Shown here: positions 32,341 to 41,576 of the stretch, in pieces
Layout of the letters: each line of letters opens with the position of its first letter
Numbering within the stretch: position 1 is the stretch's first letter
Assembly: GCA_051453625.1 (NCBI GenBank)
Contig: JBOZIK010000001.1
Span: 213,939,030 to 213,980,605, forward strand
Length of the DNA stretch: 41,576 nt
Direction of reading: 5' to 3'
Origin: Welwitschia mirabilis
Taxonomy: Eukaryota; Gnetophyta; Gnetopsida; Welwitschiales
Notes under the pieces: model-generated
Databases searched by the model: none
What the model saw: only the letters and a program-made list of their open reading frames with translations
Told to the model about the DNA's origin: nothing
Made by a program: the position numbers and the translations under genes

Positions 32341-32882
32341 TAATAATTAGAAGAGTAGATTAGAAAAATCAAGAAGAAACTCCAAGTAGTAAAAAATTGA
32401 CAAGAAAAGTATGCAAATTAGCATAGAAGGTAATTTGAATATTAGCAAGGTGGTCATGTATTGCTCAAGTATTCCCCCTTTAAAAGATTATTTAGATTTG
32501 GTAAGAAGAAAAAGTTAACCCTAAGGTTTATAGGAATTACTAGGTAATTAAAAGAGTCGGATCTATGATGTAAGAGCTAGCTCTACCACCATAGTTATCA
32601 ATGTTACATAATGTCTTTTATGTATCATTATTGAGGAATGTATTACCAATGGATTAAAGATTATTCTATATTAAGACAATACTCGTCTTCCTCACTATTC
32701 TATAGAAGCTCAACTAGTGAAACTAATTGATCAAAAGGAGATGGTTCTTCAAGGAGAAACACTTAATTTATATAAGGTTAAATGGTTAAGTCAAATAAAA
32801 GATGAGGTAACTTAAAAGTCAGAGAATAATATCTTATAGTAAAATCCTCAATTATTGGCATGTTTCTAGGAGAAAACCTTTT
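32341..32882 (+). pseudogene. Integrase C-terminal / polyprotein tail of Del/Tekay-like element
   Basis: LPP-LSMLHNVFYVSLLRNV (about 32587-32645) matches LSxVHNVFHVSMLRKY of plant chromovirus-like integrases. YKVKWLSQIKDEVT (about 32775-32815) lies where the weak chromodomain-like V-x-W-x-x-H-x-x-E-E-A-T-W stretch is found, with its aromatic/acidic residues mostly lost. The tail ends just before the polypurine tract. Confidence 0.65.
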
Positions 32883-32896
32883 AAGAGGGAGAGATT
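32883..32896 (+). other. Polypurine tract of Del/Tekay-like element
   Basis: AAGAGGGAGAGATT immediately before the first base of the 3' LTR (32897), the expected plus-strand primer. Confidence 0.85.
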
Positions 32897-33213
32897 TATC
32901 ACATCTAAAGTTTTGCAAAGGTTAGAAAACCTTCTTATTTTCTTAGATAAATAAATAAATCTTAGAAGTTTAACATTAGTAAAAAAACTTGAATTCAAGT
33001 TATTAATAATAAAAATATTTATAAAATAATTGATGGTAAAACTAGAAATAATTCCATGATATTTCTCTAGTATTACTTGGATTTATTACTTTTTGTATGT
33101 TAAGTTAAAGATAAAGTTAATTTTTAAACCTTAAAATGGCTTGTGCATGCTTATCTAATTGATGTATTCTAATTTTAAATATTTTTAGTTATTTTGGAAT
33201 CTATTTATAACTT

Positions 33214-33215
<2 letters not shown>

Positions 33216-33250
<35 letters not shown>

Positions 33251-33935
33251 NNNNNNNNNNNNNNNNNNNNNNNNNNNNNNNNNNNNNNNNNNNNNNNNNN
33301 NNNNNNNNNNNNNNNNNNNNNNNNNNNNNNNNNNNNNNNNNNNNNNNNNNNNNNNNNNNNNNNNNNNNNNNNNNNNNNNNNNNNNNNNNNNNNNNNNNNN
33401 NNNNNNNNNNNNNNNNNNNNNNNNNNNNNNNNNNNNNNNNNNNNNNNNNNNNNNNNNNNNNNNNNNNNNNNNNNNNNNNNNNNNNNNNNNNNNNNNNNNN
33501 NNNNNNNNNNNNNNNNNNNNNNNNNNNNNNNNNNNNNNNNNNNNNNNNNNNNNNNNNNNNNNNNNNNNNNNNNNNNNNNNNNNNNNNNNNNNNNNNNNNN
33601 NNNNNNNNNNNNNNNNNNNNNNNNNNNNNNNNNNNNNNNNNNNNNNNNNNNNNNNNNNNNNNNNNNNNNNNNNNNNNNNNNNNNNNNNNNNNNNNNNNNN
33701 NNNNNNNNNNNNNNNNNNNNNNNNNNNNNNNNNNNNNNNNNNNNNNNNNNNNNNNNNNNNNNNNNNNNNNNNNNNNNNNNNNNNNNNNNNNNNNNNNNNN
33801 NNNNNNNNNNNNNNNNNNNNNNNNNNNNNNNNNNNNNNNNNNNNNNNNNNNNNNNNNNNNNNNNNNNNNNNNNNNNNNNNNNNNNNNNNNNNNNNNNNNN
33901 NNNNNNNNNNNNNNNNNNNNNNNNNNNNNNNNNNN
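33216..33935. repeat. AT microsatellite running into a 685-N assembly gap
   Basis: (AT)n from 33216 to 33250, then N to 33935. The low-complexity repeat probably caused the assembly break. Confidence 0.9.
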
Positions 33936-35329
33936 TACACCTAGTGATGAGATATGGAATGAAAAGATTAAGGAATCCTAATCTTCTTATAGAAAACCTA
34001 AACCCTACTATTAGTTTTACTATTAGTCCTTGTTGATAAATACCTAAATCCTTTATTATTAGAATCATATCATGAGACTTGATCATGTGGAGTTTAAGTT
34101 AGATAGGAGTACTTTGGATTTTGCAAAGAGTAGATGTGGTTCATAGACCTATTTAAATTCTTCATGCCATGTTATTGAATTTCTTTTTTCTTGTATTTTG
34201 TATCTTAAATGATGTAACATGCTTCATATGCTATTTGTGTATCAATTTCCATGTAAACTCATAGTCTTTAGTAAATATTATATTAGTTAACTAAGATTTT
34301 TATGAATCTAAGTTTTGTGAATACCTTATGGAAACTGTGAATCTTCTATTTAACTATTTCCTGGAGTCTTTCTTGACTAGTTCTTTTGTGAACTTGCACT
34401 TAAGTTCTTGATTGATCATTGACCTATGTGAAGTTAAATTATGAATTTATAATACTAACCATGGTAACCACTTTTATAGACTCTAGTGAGTGTAACTCTC
34501 TACTGAATGTTCCAAGGCCATGGGACTAAACTGCCAAGGCAAAGAGGGAAGATATGTGCATACCTATATGATTTTACCTCCTTCCTAGCAAGATGTATTT
34601 GGATTACTTAATTTGTTATAGATAATTATAAAGAAAATAATGTAAATTAATGGAAGGTCATGGTTAAGTATTTTTGTGGTGTGACCCTTAACTTATCTTT
34701 GAAACCCTCCTTCCCAACCTGTTCCTTATCATGGGCCATACTAGAAACTGTAGTGAAATATAGTTCTCACACCACTTGTGCTTAGGATGTGAATGCAAAT
34801 GAGGATGTGAGTAAGAGATAGTGCTCATTGTCTAGGTAACATCTACGTATCTAATTTAGTTATTATGTAGTTATTTGTGGACATGTTATGCCTTAGTTAT
34901 TAGTTTGCATATTTATCAATTGTAATTGTTGAATAAATAGTAAACTTTAGTGTTATATTTTAGTTCCATGCAATAAAGCATGTTTATTTACTTGGAATTA
35001 TATAGTTGAAAGAATTTTATTAATTTATCATTTCTCTTGAAGATTGAATATGTTGCTCAGATATCTATTGTGATTTATTATTAAGATGTAGAAATTATGC
35101 TATGCTTTAATTATGAAGTGGTTATCTCTTGGGAAGTTGTATCTTTTAGTTTACTATTTCTTATGTTTCAACCTAAGTAATTAGAATTACTAATAGACTA
35201 AATATAAATTCTAATTATTACTTAAGTTTATCTTAATTTATATAAATATTTAAACTATTAATAAAAATAAATGTCTCAAAAGAAGTTCTAATAGCTAATG
35301 TTATAAAAACCTATTTACAAGTTAGCATG

Positions 35330-35383
35330 TGGTGAACATGGTTAAGTCAAATGGCATCTAATGGAAGGTCTAGTATTCAATTC
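35330..35383 (+). other. tRNA-like A-box/B-box module 1 in 3' LTR
   Basis: TGGTGAACATGGTTAAGTC is a close match to a tRNA A box and D arm (TGGYNNARTGGTTAAG). AGTATTCAATTCC follows, a B-box-like sequence with TTC at 35376, exactly 46 bases from the A-box T at 35330. The stretch GGCATCTAATGGAAGGTC between them has the size of the anticodon and variable arms. The 5' LTR carries the same module (25267-25320), so it was part of the LTR before insertion. Confidence 0.5.
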
Positions 35384-36065
35384 CTAATAAGTGAAATTTC
35401 TTCAATTAATATTTTACTCCTTAAGGCAAAGAAAACTAGGAAAAGGTAACTAAAATACATTGTTGAAATTAACTATTAAAAAAATCTATTGAGTATCTAA
35501 CATTAGGGTACGGTAAACCTTGCTTGATTGTAATAAAATTTTGGATGCCCATACAATAGTCTAATTTCATAAAGATTTTAAAATTTTTTTGGGCATGGTG
35601 CTTAATGGTTTTCCATTAGTTTCTCCTTGCTTATCTCCACCAAGATTGATCCTTCATATGCACTACCTCCCACATCTCACTTCTCATCTAGTGCCCTTTC
35701 CCTGCCTGATGTGATCTTGTCTGCATGTTACTATAGTTACTTCATGCTTGCATAATACTATTAGTACATTTTCTTCCATCTTTGCTTACTTTCCCTACTG
35801 CCTCCCTTGCATTTGAATGTAGTCATATCCTGCTAGTACCCTATCATGTGTTGTCTTAGTAAATTTCATCAACTTCACCTGTGCACAACCTTATGCATGC
35901 CTGATATCCCTTCTCCTTGCCCTCCTGTGCCATCTGATTATGTTATCTTCTTCCTCTTCTATTTTGTTAAATGTACAATGTGATGACTAAAGGTCTTTTT
36001 TAATAGCAACATCTTCCTTTTTACCTATGTTCATTAGTGTTTCCTTGCCTTTAATATAGCTATCT

Positions 36066-36112
36066 TAGCTCAATTAGTAGAGATATAACTTAATCATATG
36101 ATCTTCGATTCA
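36066..36112 (+). other. tRNA-like module 2 in 3' LTR
   Basis: TAGCTCAATTAGTAGAG matches the A box and D arm of plant tRNAs almost perfectly; CTTAATCATATGATC resembles a Lys-type anticodon arm; CTTCGATTCA keeps the B-box core TTCGATTC (36104-36111). Spacing is about 8 bases short of a tRNA. Present in both LTRs. Confidence 0.45.
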
Positions 36113-36929
36113 TTTCTACATATGTAATTTTTTTATTTGGAGGAGTTATATTAAGTTAAACATAACCTAAGAGCAAAAAATTATTTAGATTAATAAAAGA
36201 TTAAATTTAATAATACTAGAAGGAGAAACATAGTAATTTTATTTTACCTTCTCCTATCTCCTTCATATAGTGTACCTCTTCATTTCTTTCTTAACCCAAT
36301 ACCTTCATCCACTACCTTAATGTTATATAAGTCAACTCTAAAGGAACATAAGCTCAACATTGCACCTTCTTCCTTTAACATCTTAGAACACTTGAACATG
36401 GCCTCTCAGCCCTCCTTCTAGCATTATAGCTACATCATAAAAGTGGAGGTTTAAACTATTATAAAATTAGAGTAACGACCCTCCCTTTAGCATGAACAAT
36501 AGTTCTCTTCCATATACAGTATATACCTCTCTACCCTATACAAATCATTTATTCCTTTTATTTCATAATAGTTCTATATGACATAAATTAGCATGCCCCA
36601 CCTATTTTCTCCTTAATACTTATCAAATTTTTAATGCTCCTTCTAAATATATCATCATTTTTAGCAATTAATATTAGTTTAATATAATATTTTTCTTACT
36701 ATTTCACCTTTTAAGAAGTGCTTAAGACATTCTATGAGCCTTTATATTTAATTTAATACATTAAATGTTGGTGACCAATGTGGTTTTTAGAATCAATACA
36801 TTACAGTTGTGCTGGAATAAATAATTAAAAAATAATACAATACTATTAGAATAGCTATAATATTATCATGATTTAATAAATATTTATGATCTAATCACAG
36901 TATTGAAGGTTTAGAATTTGGACATTACA

Positions 36930-36934
36930 ATAGG
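36930..36934 (+). repeat. Target-site duplication ATAGG, right
   Basis: Exact repeat of 23465-23469. Confidence 0.9.
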
Positions 36935-36993
36935 ATAATGATGATGTGGAGTAAGTGATATAGTAATGTATGTGATTAATTATGGATTAGATA
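36935..36993 (+). repeat. Right flank with a 27-bp exact repeat of the left flank
   Basis: The 27 bases at 36967-36993 (TGTATGTGATTAATTATGGA and on) are identical to 23441-23467. Before the Ty3 element inserted, the two copies lay about 61 bases apart in a diverged tandem repeat. Confidence 0.8.
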
Positions 36994-37215
36994 AAGATTT
37001 AATCATGATGAATAAGATAATTCTAAATAATAAGAGTTGACTTAAGATGAAATGTAATACATATATAATGGTGATATATAGTAATGGTCCATATATTGAC
37101 TATATTTTAGATTCTTATCTATGTCAATCATTGACAATCATTTGTACTAGATCCTCATTGATCTTGATCATTGATTCAGTGGGATATGAGCACATAGATT
37201 TGGTATTTCTTGTTT

Positions 37216-37510
37216 GATAGATATATATAACTGTAGCATGTCCCATCTTTTAAGGAAAGTAGCCTTTAACAAAGGCATATGTATGAATGATATATGATTA
37301 GAGATTAACCTTCGTGACTGAGAATCATGATTTACCCATAGGAGGATATCCTCTAGTAAGGAGCAAGAATATTATCAATCTATGATATGTGATAAAGATG
37401 GATGATTAGTGAAAGATTAACTATATAACTAATAGATCATGTTTTCCCCCACAGTAAGTGAGCCTTATGAGGAAGGCAATTATATAGTTAATCTATAGAT
37501 GATAATATGA
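37216..37510 (+). repeat. Diverged ~85-115 bp tandem repeat, three units
   Basis: Units start near 37216, 37301 and 37415. Each reads GATTAAC/GATA-like, then AATCATG/GATCATG, a short hairpin (GCCTTTAACAAAGGC; AGGATATCCT; GCCTTATGAGGAAGGC), then an ATATAG/ATTAT block and AATCTATGAT/ATGATATATGAT. The units are diverged and alignments need gaps. Weak additional units may lie on both sides (37150-37215, 37511-37600). No coding potential. Confidence 0.5.
37415..37493. repeat. Perfect 14-bp inverted repeat
   Basis: GATTAACTATATAA (37415-37428) and TTATATAGTTAATC (37480-37493) with a 51-base spacer that itself holds GCCTTATGAGGAAGGC. Confidence 0.75.
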
Positions 37511-39772
37511 TATTTATGGATGATCTTTATGATAAGCAGTTATGTAATCACCCAGTGTAGGACACACTCAAATAGTGACACTATGAGATCAATTTACATG
37601 ACCCATGCATGGTCGAGCTAACTTATTGATATATGACCTAAGAGGTTATGAAGTCATAATAGTGGTCGATAGATGNNNNNNNNNNNNNNNNNNNNNNNNN
37701 NNNNNNNNNNNNNNNNNTTTTATATCAATATACTTATACAACTTTTTTTTTAGTTATATTATCACAACCCATTTTTTGGATTAGAATTAAATGCATAATT
37801 TTTTTTAAGATATTGATTAAAAATTATCTCATGTTAGTGGATCAACTAGGATATGATTAAAAGGCTTATCTCTTAGTTACCCATAAGCTATACCTTAGGA
37901 GAACTATATTAAAATTTCCCATCTAACTAACATCATTTTTAATCTTAAGGTTATTTAGAAATCTCATTTAGAAACACACTAAGAAGTGTATAAGTTGCAA
38001 TCAAATGGTTGGTTGTAGTAATAGCTAAACAACCATGTCTACATGTCATCATCTAGAGGAGTTTAGATCACATGTAGTTCTTTATTAGACCTCATTTCCA
38101 TCTTTATCAAAATGCATGAGCATATGATAAATCAAGATGATATGTATCTATGGGCATATGGACAAAAATATGCATGAAAGCATGGAAGAATAATGAAATA
38201 ACTTAATATGTGACTCAATAAAAAAGAGAGTATGATGCTAAATAAAATTAAAACAACACTAAGATATATGACATGCAAATATATATACATTTGCGAAGCA
38301 GCTATATGTAAAAATATAAAAGATAACTAGTTAGGATCTCTCAATGTCATAACATTCATCTCTAGTAAGGAATTATAATGCATGAATGATTCAAATACAA
38401 ATGTATGATATATATATATATATCATTTTGTACATAAGGTAATGAATAACTTGTTAAATAATTTAATTCATGAGCATGAACATGTAGGGAAATACATTTA
38501 AGGCTATATACTTGTATTATGATAAGACATACTAAAGTAATTATAACCATTGAGGCATGTACTAGACTACATCATTGGATAACTATATCATGCATCATAT
38601 AATTATGTCACTTCTCAAGTTGTGCCATACTTTTTAAATTTGGCATCAACTAATAGGAAAATTAAAACACATTTAGGCATGTAACTAGGTAGCTAATGCT
38701 TTATCTATTAAGCTAGGTAGTGCATCCATACATGTTTGCTTTCTATGTTTTCTCTTGTTTGTCTATTCTTCATCATGATGCTAGTGCTCCATTTTTAGTG
38801 CATATCCTCTTTAAGTTTTCTACATTACGACTTTTTGTAGTATTCTTCATAGTTATTGGAGCATGTAAGATGGTATACTTCATAAAGAATTAAAACAATT
38901 CTTATTCTTCGTAATGATATAATAACATTAGTGCTGTAATAAGCTAGAAAGAGGCAGGAATATCTTCCAAGACTAGAAGAAGGATGTATCACTAAGGTAA
39001 GTTTACATTGGAGTCCTTTAAGAATTATACTCTTCTTTCACTTCTTCTTCATCCTTAGGTTTATACAATTCTTTAAACAATTATTTGATTTTGAATGATT
39101 TAGTATTTATAAGTTCTTATGTCATGTTTTACATTTGCTAAAACTACATTCATCCAAATATTAAGGAGATTTATTCAATTAGCCTCACATAATAATCTTG
39201 TATTTTAAATTTTAAAGCAAATGGTAGGAAGATTCGATCTAACCTCTAAATTAATTAAGTTTTTCAATGTATTTTTGTTCTTTCTTCTACAACAGAAGAT
39301 GATGGTCTTCTAATTTTACCTCATGCAATGATGTTAAAGCCTTAATAGTCAATATGCCAGATAATTAAAGCCACTATAATAAGGAATTAAATGCTTTTCT
39401 AATACTATAAAATCTATAAAATATAGAGGTTGTGTCAAAAGGAAGTCCATGCTTACATCTAAGAGCTAGATCCTATGAGGCTTATCATATCATTTTCATT
39501 TAGCTTGCATTAAACCATCATAAAGAAAACCAAAAAATAAAAGTAATCAATATAGAAGCATAAAATAAAAAATGAGACTTATGTCTAGGAGTTTTTTCTA
39601 ATGAAATTCCTTAACAAGGGTTACACTTTTGATTTCTTTACCATGATAGATGAAAGCCAGTAAGACTAGTTAGTAGTGATATGTTTCCCTCCAATATGCT
39701 TTAAGGATTCCTAGGATCCCTAGCATGTGCATTTAAATGTATCTAGTTTTGAAAATAATGAGGATAATCATG
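37511..39772. other. AT-rich stretch without genes; 42-N gap
   Basis: No supported coding region on either strand. N run at 37676-37717. A short TA repeat occurs at 38408-38423. The 62-codon minus-strand frame at 38362-38550 has no recognisable features and spans the TA repeat, so I do not call it a gene. Confidence 0.6.
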
Positions 39773-40305
39773 TGTTATGATTCTAAATTATATGTATTTG
39801 ATGGGGTATTTTAAGTACTTTTATAAAACATTTAGATCGATTTAGATGGAATTCTAATGATTATGAAGAGTTAATTAGATGATCATAGAAACATGCAATT
39901 CTTGGCATATTTGGAGGTATTTCAAGCAGATTCTGATACTTACCATTTTAAGAAGAATACTAATGATTTAGGAGGCTGATTTCTCTTAGCTAAAAAGATA
40001 AATAAGTCTATCATCCTCTCTATTATTTCAACAATAGTAAAGATAATAGTGATGTCGACATGGACTAAATCTTTGAGGCTGACTATGCGGCTAGAAAATG
40101 ACTAATTGTTTCTTATTATGGGGCATCATCCCCTGTGTCATCTAGATGATAGTTATAACAACATCTATTTTACATAAATGAACTAAATTATCTTTGTAGT
40201 GGGCTTATGCACCCCATATGGATACTAAGATTTCAGATCCAACTTCTAGGATTTTGTTTTCATAACCTTTAGTGTAAAAATATAAATACCCCTCTATCCA
40301 GATGA
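39773..40305 (+). mobile_element. Truncated LTR of family X (copy 3)
   Basis: From TGTTATGATTCTAAATT it aligns with 29414 onward of copy 2: CTAATGATTATGAA, ACATGCAATTCTT, GACATGGAC and the dyad motifs, up to the promoter block TATAAATACC at about 40281-40290. Similarity ends at about 40305, so R-U5 is missing or replaced. Different sequence with Athila-like leader character follows. Confidence 0.75.
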
Positions 40306-41120
40306 TAGTATGAATAATGACCTATAATTACTATTTGCTATTCTCTTTATAAGTAGGTTTTCTAATCTTTAGTAAAATAATAAAGTTAACATCATCCTCT
40401 TTATCATTCAGAAAAGAAGGTAGATAATTGTTAGTTGTTTTGCTTCTATTTTTTATTTTTTAATGGATTATTTTTTTCTTATTTTTGCAAAATAATGTTT
40501 GGTCATCATTCCTATCATCTATATGAATAAAAAGATGATGAAATTACACATCTTCTCAATGTTAAGGATTCAAATAATTATGATAAAAAGATAAAACATC
40601 AGAGGGAACAAAACTTGAGTTTCATCTTGTACTTATCTTTCTTATCATCTTGATTAAGAAATTATAGTTATTTAATAAATAATAATAAAAGTACCCTTAA
40701 AGAAATTCTTTCTAAAAGGAGAAGAAACTAGAGAAATTTTGAGGAAAATGGTAAGAAAACACTTTGAGAAATTTTTATAGAAAGATAGTTAAGCAACCAA
40801 ATGATGTTAAGAGTAGGAATTGGACCCCTTCCTCTTTTTAACCTTCTTATTATTTTTCCTCTTCTTTTCAGACTTCATATAAAATGANNNNNNNNNNNNN
40901 NNNNNNNNNNNNNNNNNNNNNNNNNNNNNNNNNNNNNNNNNNNNNNNNNNNNNNNNNNNNNNNNNNNNNNNNNNNNNNNNNNNNNNNAACCTTCTTATTA
41001 TTTTTCCTCTTCTTTTCAGACTTCATATAAAATGATAATGAATATATTTAACATTTTAGAGATTCCATCTCATTTAGAAAAACATTTTACAATCATTTTA
41101 GTTAATCGCAACCATCTCCT
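40306..41120 (+). other. Leader-like AT-rich sequence upstream of gag-like frame
   Basis: No coding frame. A TTGCTTCTATTTTTTATTTT block near 40440 resembles the minus-strand Athila-like leader (reverse complement of about 10070-10095), suggesting that this is the 5' untranslated region of a related plus-strand element. Confidence 0.4.
40840..41035. other. Assembly gap (100 N) flanked by identical 48-bp sequence
   Basis: Bases 40840-40887 recur exactly at 40988-41035 around N run 40888-40987. A round 100-N gap with the same sequence on both sides points to an unmerged contig overlap. Confidence 0.9.
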
Positions 41121-41576
41121 ATGGATTATTATGAAGAATATCCATCTTCTATGAATAATTATAAGGAGGAAAATAACTCAATGAAATAAATGATTGATGA
41201 AATGAAAAAGAAGCAATAAGATATCAATAATAACTTAGAAAATCTAATTGGGATGCTTTAACAATCAATGTTACAAAATCAAGATTCTTTTACGACACAA
41301 CATTATTAAGCTCATCTTACTCATTCTAGTACATCCTATCTTATAGAAAATGAGAAGAACTTAGATAATGATTCTTTTTTTCAAATAAAATATGATATTT
41401 TAAATCTAACTTCAACATTCTTAGGAGATGACCAAATGGAAGACAACCATGTCTTAACTCAATTTTTTAATAATATGAATAAGGATGATTATTCTTTAGA
41501 TGATGATATTGAGGTATGAGATTATATCCCTACCATCCATTTACTACTAGAAGATCAAGATGAAATGGAAGAATCA
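41121..41576 (+). pseudogene. Decayed gag-like frame (runs off the window)
   Basis: From ATG 41121 one frame stays coherent to the window end: MDYYEEYPSSMNNYKEENNS, a KKQ-DINNNLENLIGML block, SMLQNQDSFTTQHY-AH, then STSYLIENEKNLDNDSFF, LNLTSTFLGDDQMEDNHVL and TIHLLLEDQDEMEES. It is hydrophilic and Gln/Asn/Glu-rich like the variable linker between capsid and protease in plant Ty3/gypsy Gag, but no diagnostic motif (zinc knuckle, protease) is inside the window. There are four TAA stops, at positions that read well as Gln or Lys, and one TGA near 41518. The link to an Athila-like element is inferred from the leader. Confidence 0.5.

Larger units (their letters stand above)
23470..36929 (+). mobile_element. 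Ty3/gypsy retrotransposon with ~4 kb LTRs (Del/Tekay-like), containing a nested solo LTR
   Basis: Complete structure: ATAGG duplication, 5' LTR 23470-27311 (TG...CA), PBS for initiator tRNA-Met, gag, protease, RT, RNase H, integrase and C-terminal region, polypurine tract, 3' LTR 32897-36929, ATAGG. The order RT-RNH-INT and the protein blocks place it in Ty3/gypsy; very long LTRs and the MASRRA-type Gag with Met PBS suggest the plant Del/Tekay lineage (inference). The two LTRs show 13 differences in the 89 aligned bases at 24973-25061 and 35043-35131, so the insertion is old. A family-X LTR (29414-30643) interrupts the RT. All proteins are broken, so it cannot move by itself. Confidence 0.92.
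32897..36929 (+). repeat. 3' LTR of the Del/Tekay-like element
   Basis: It begins TATCACATCT (TG decayed to TA) and ends GGACATTACA. It aligns throughout with the 5' LTR. It carries the AT microsatellite and 685-N gap (33216-33935), the pyrimidine-rich block (about 35600-35960), and tRNA-like modules at 35330-35383 and 36066-36112. The 685-N gap stands for only about 50-90 bases in the 5' LTR, so it is overestimated or hides an insertion. Confidence 0.9.

Noticed and set aside
33185-34086. Several 240-290 codon frames on both strands around 33200-34086
   Set aside because: They are almost entirely N translated as X plus the AT microsatellite; no real coding sequence. The same applies to frames over the gaps at 379, 3637, 6005 and 26713.
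37216-37510. CRISPR array (repeats with spacers)
   Set aside because: Units are diverged, contiguous and in plant DNA with no cas genes; repeat identity is far too low.
38362-38550. 62-codon minus-strand frame
   Set aside because: Spans a TA microsatellite, no motif or conserved neighbour.

Overview
The window is plant nuclear DNA, strongly AT-rich, and a graveyard of decayed LTR retrotransposons. I found no intact protein-coding host gene, rRNA, canonical tRNA or CRISPR array. The plant assignment rests on three element types: an Athila-like Ty3/gypsy integrase ending in a block like ALWAYRT..SPYELVYGK, a Ty3/gypsy element with ~4 kb LTRs primed by initiator tRNA-Met (TGGTATCAGAGC), and a Ty1/copia element with plant-type GAG-pre-integrase, YIDD reverse transcriptase and FTKPLSGE-type RNase H end. 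A large-genome seed plant with old elements is likely; the species cannot be told.

Layout. 1-832: end of a plus-strand LTR (family X, copy 1). 833-3165: AT-rich non-coding. 3166-10440: minus-strand, Athila-like Ty3/gypsy internal region with PPT, integrase, RNase H, RT, protease-like, gag and a degenerate PBS. 10444-12050: probable LTR/leader sequence with a short triplicated repeat. 12060-16790: plus-strand Ty1/copia pseudo-polyprotein whose RT N-terminal part is present twice. 16791-23440: mostly featureless AT-rich DNA with ATGTCTTT repeats, a 43-nt hairpin, a CA microsatellite and one tRNA-like (SINE-head-like) module. 23470-36929: a structurally complete Ty3/gypsy element (Del/Tekay-like) with a perfect 5-bp target duplication ATAGG, two ~4 kb LTRs, PBS, gag-pro-RT-RNH-INT remnants and PPT. 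A 1.23 kb family-X solo LTR (copy 2) has inserted exactly inside the RT active-site region. 36935-39772: tandemly repeated AT-rich DNA, then featureless sequence. 39773-40305: truncated family-X LTR (copy 3). 40306-41576: leader-like sequence and a decayed gag-like reading frame running off the end.

All coding regions carry many in-frame stops and frameshifts. In all three integrases the last catalytic glutamate aligns with lysine, and stops often sit where the family has Gln. Both fit long C-to-T/G-to-A decay of methylated repeats. The window contains nine runs of N. Two of them (6005-6375 and 40888-40987) are flanked by identical 51-bp and 48-bp sequence, so these gaps look like unmerged contig overlaps. 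The most unusual signals are tRNA-like A-box/B-box modules carried inside both LTRs of the big Ty3 element, and a divergent ~100-bp tandem repeat whose units each hold a small hairpin.
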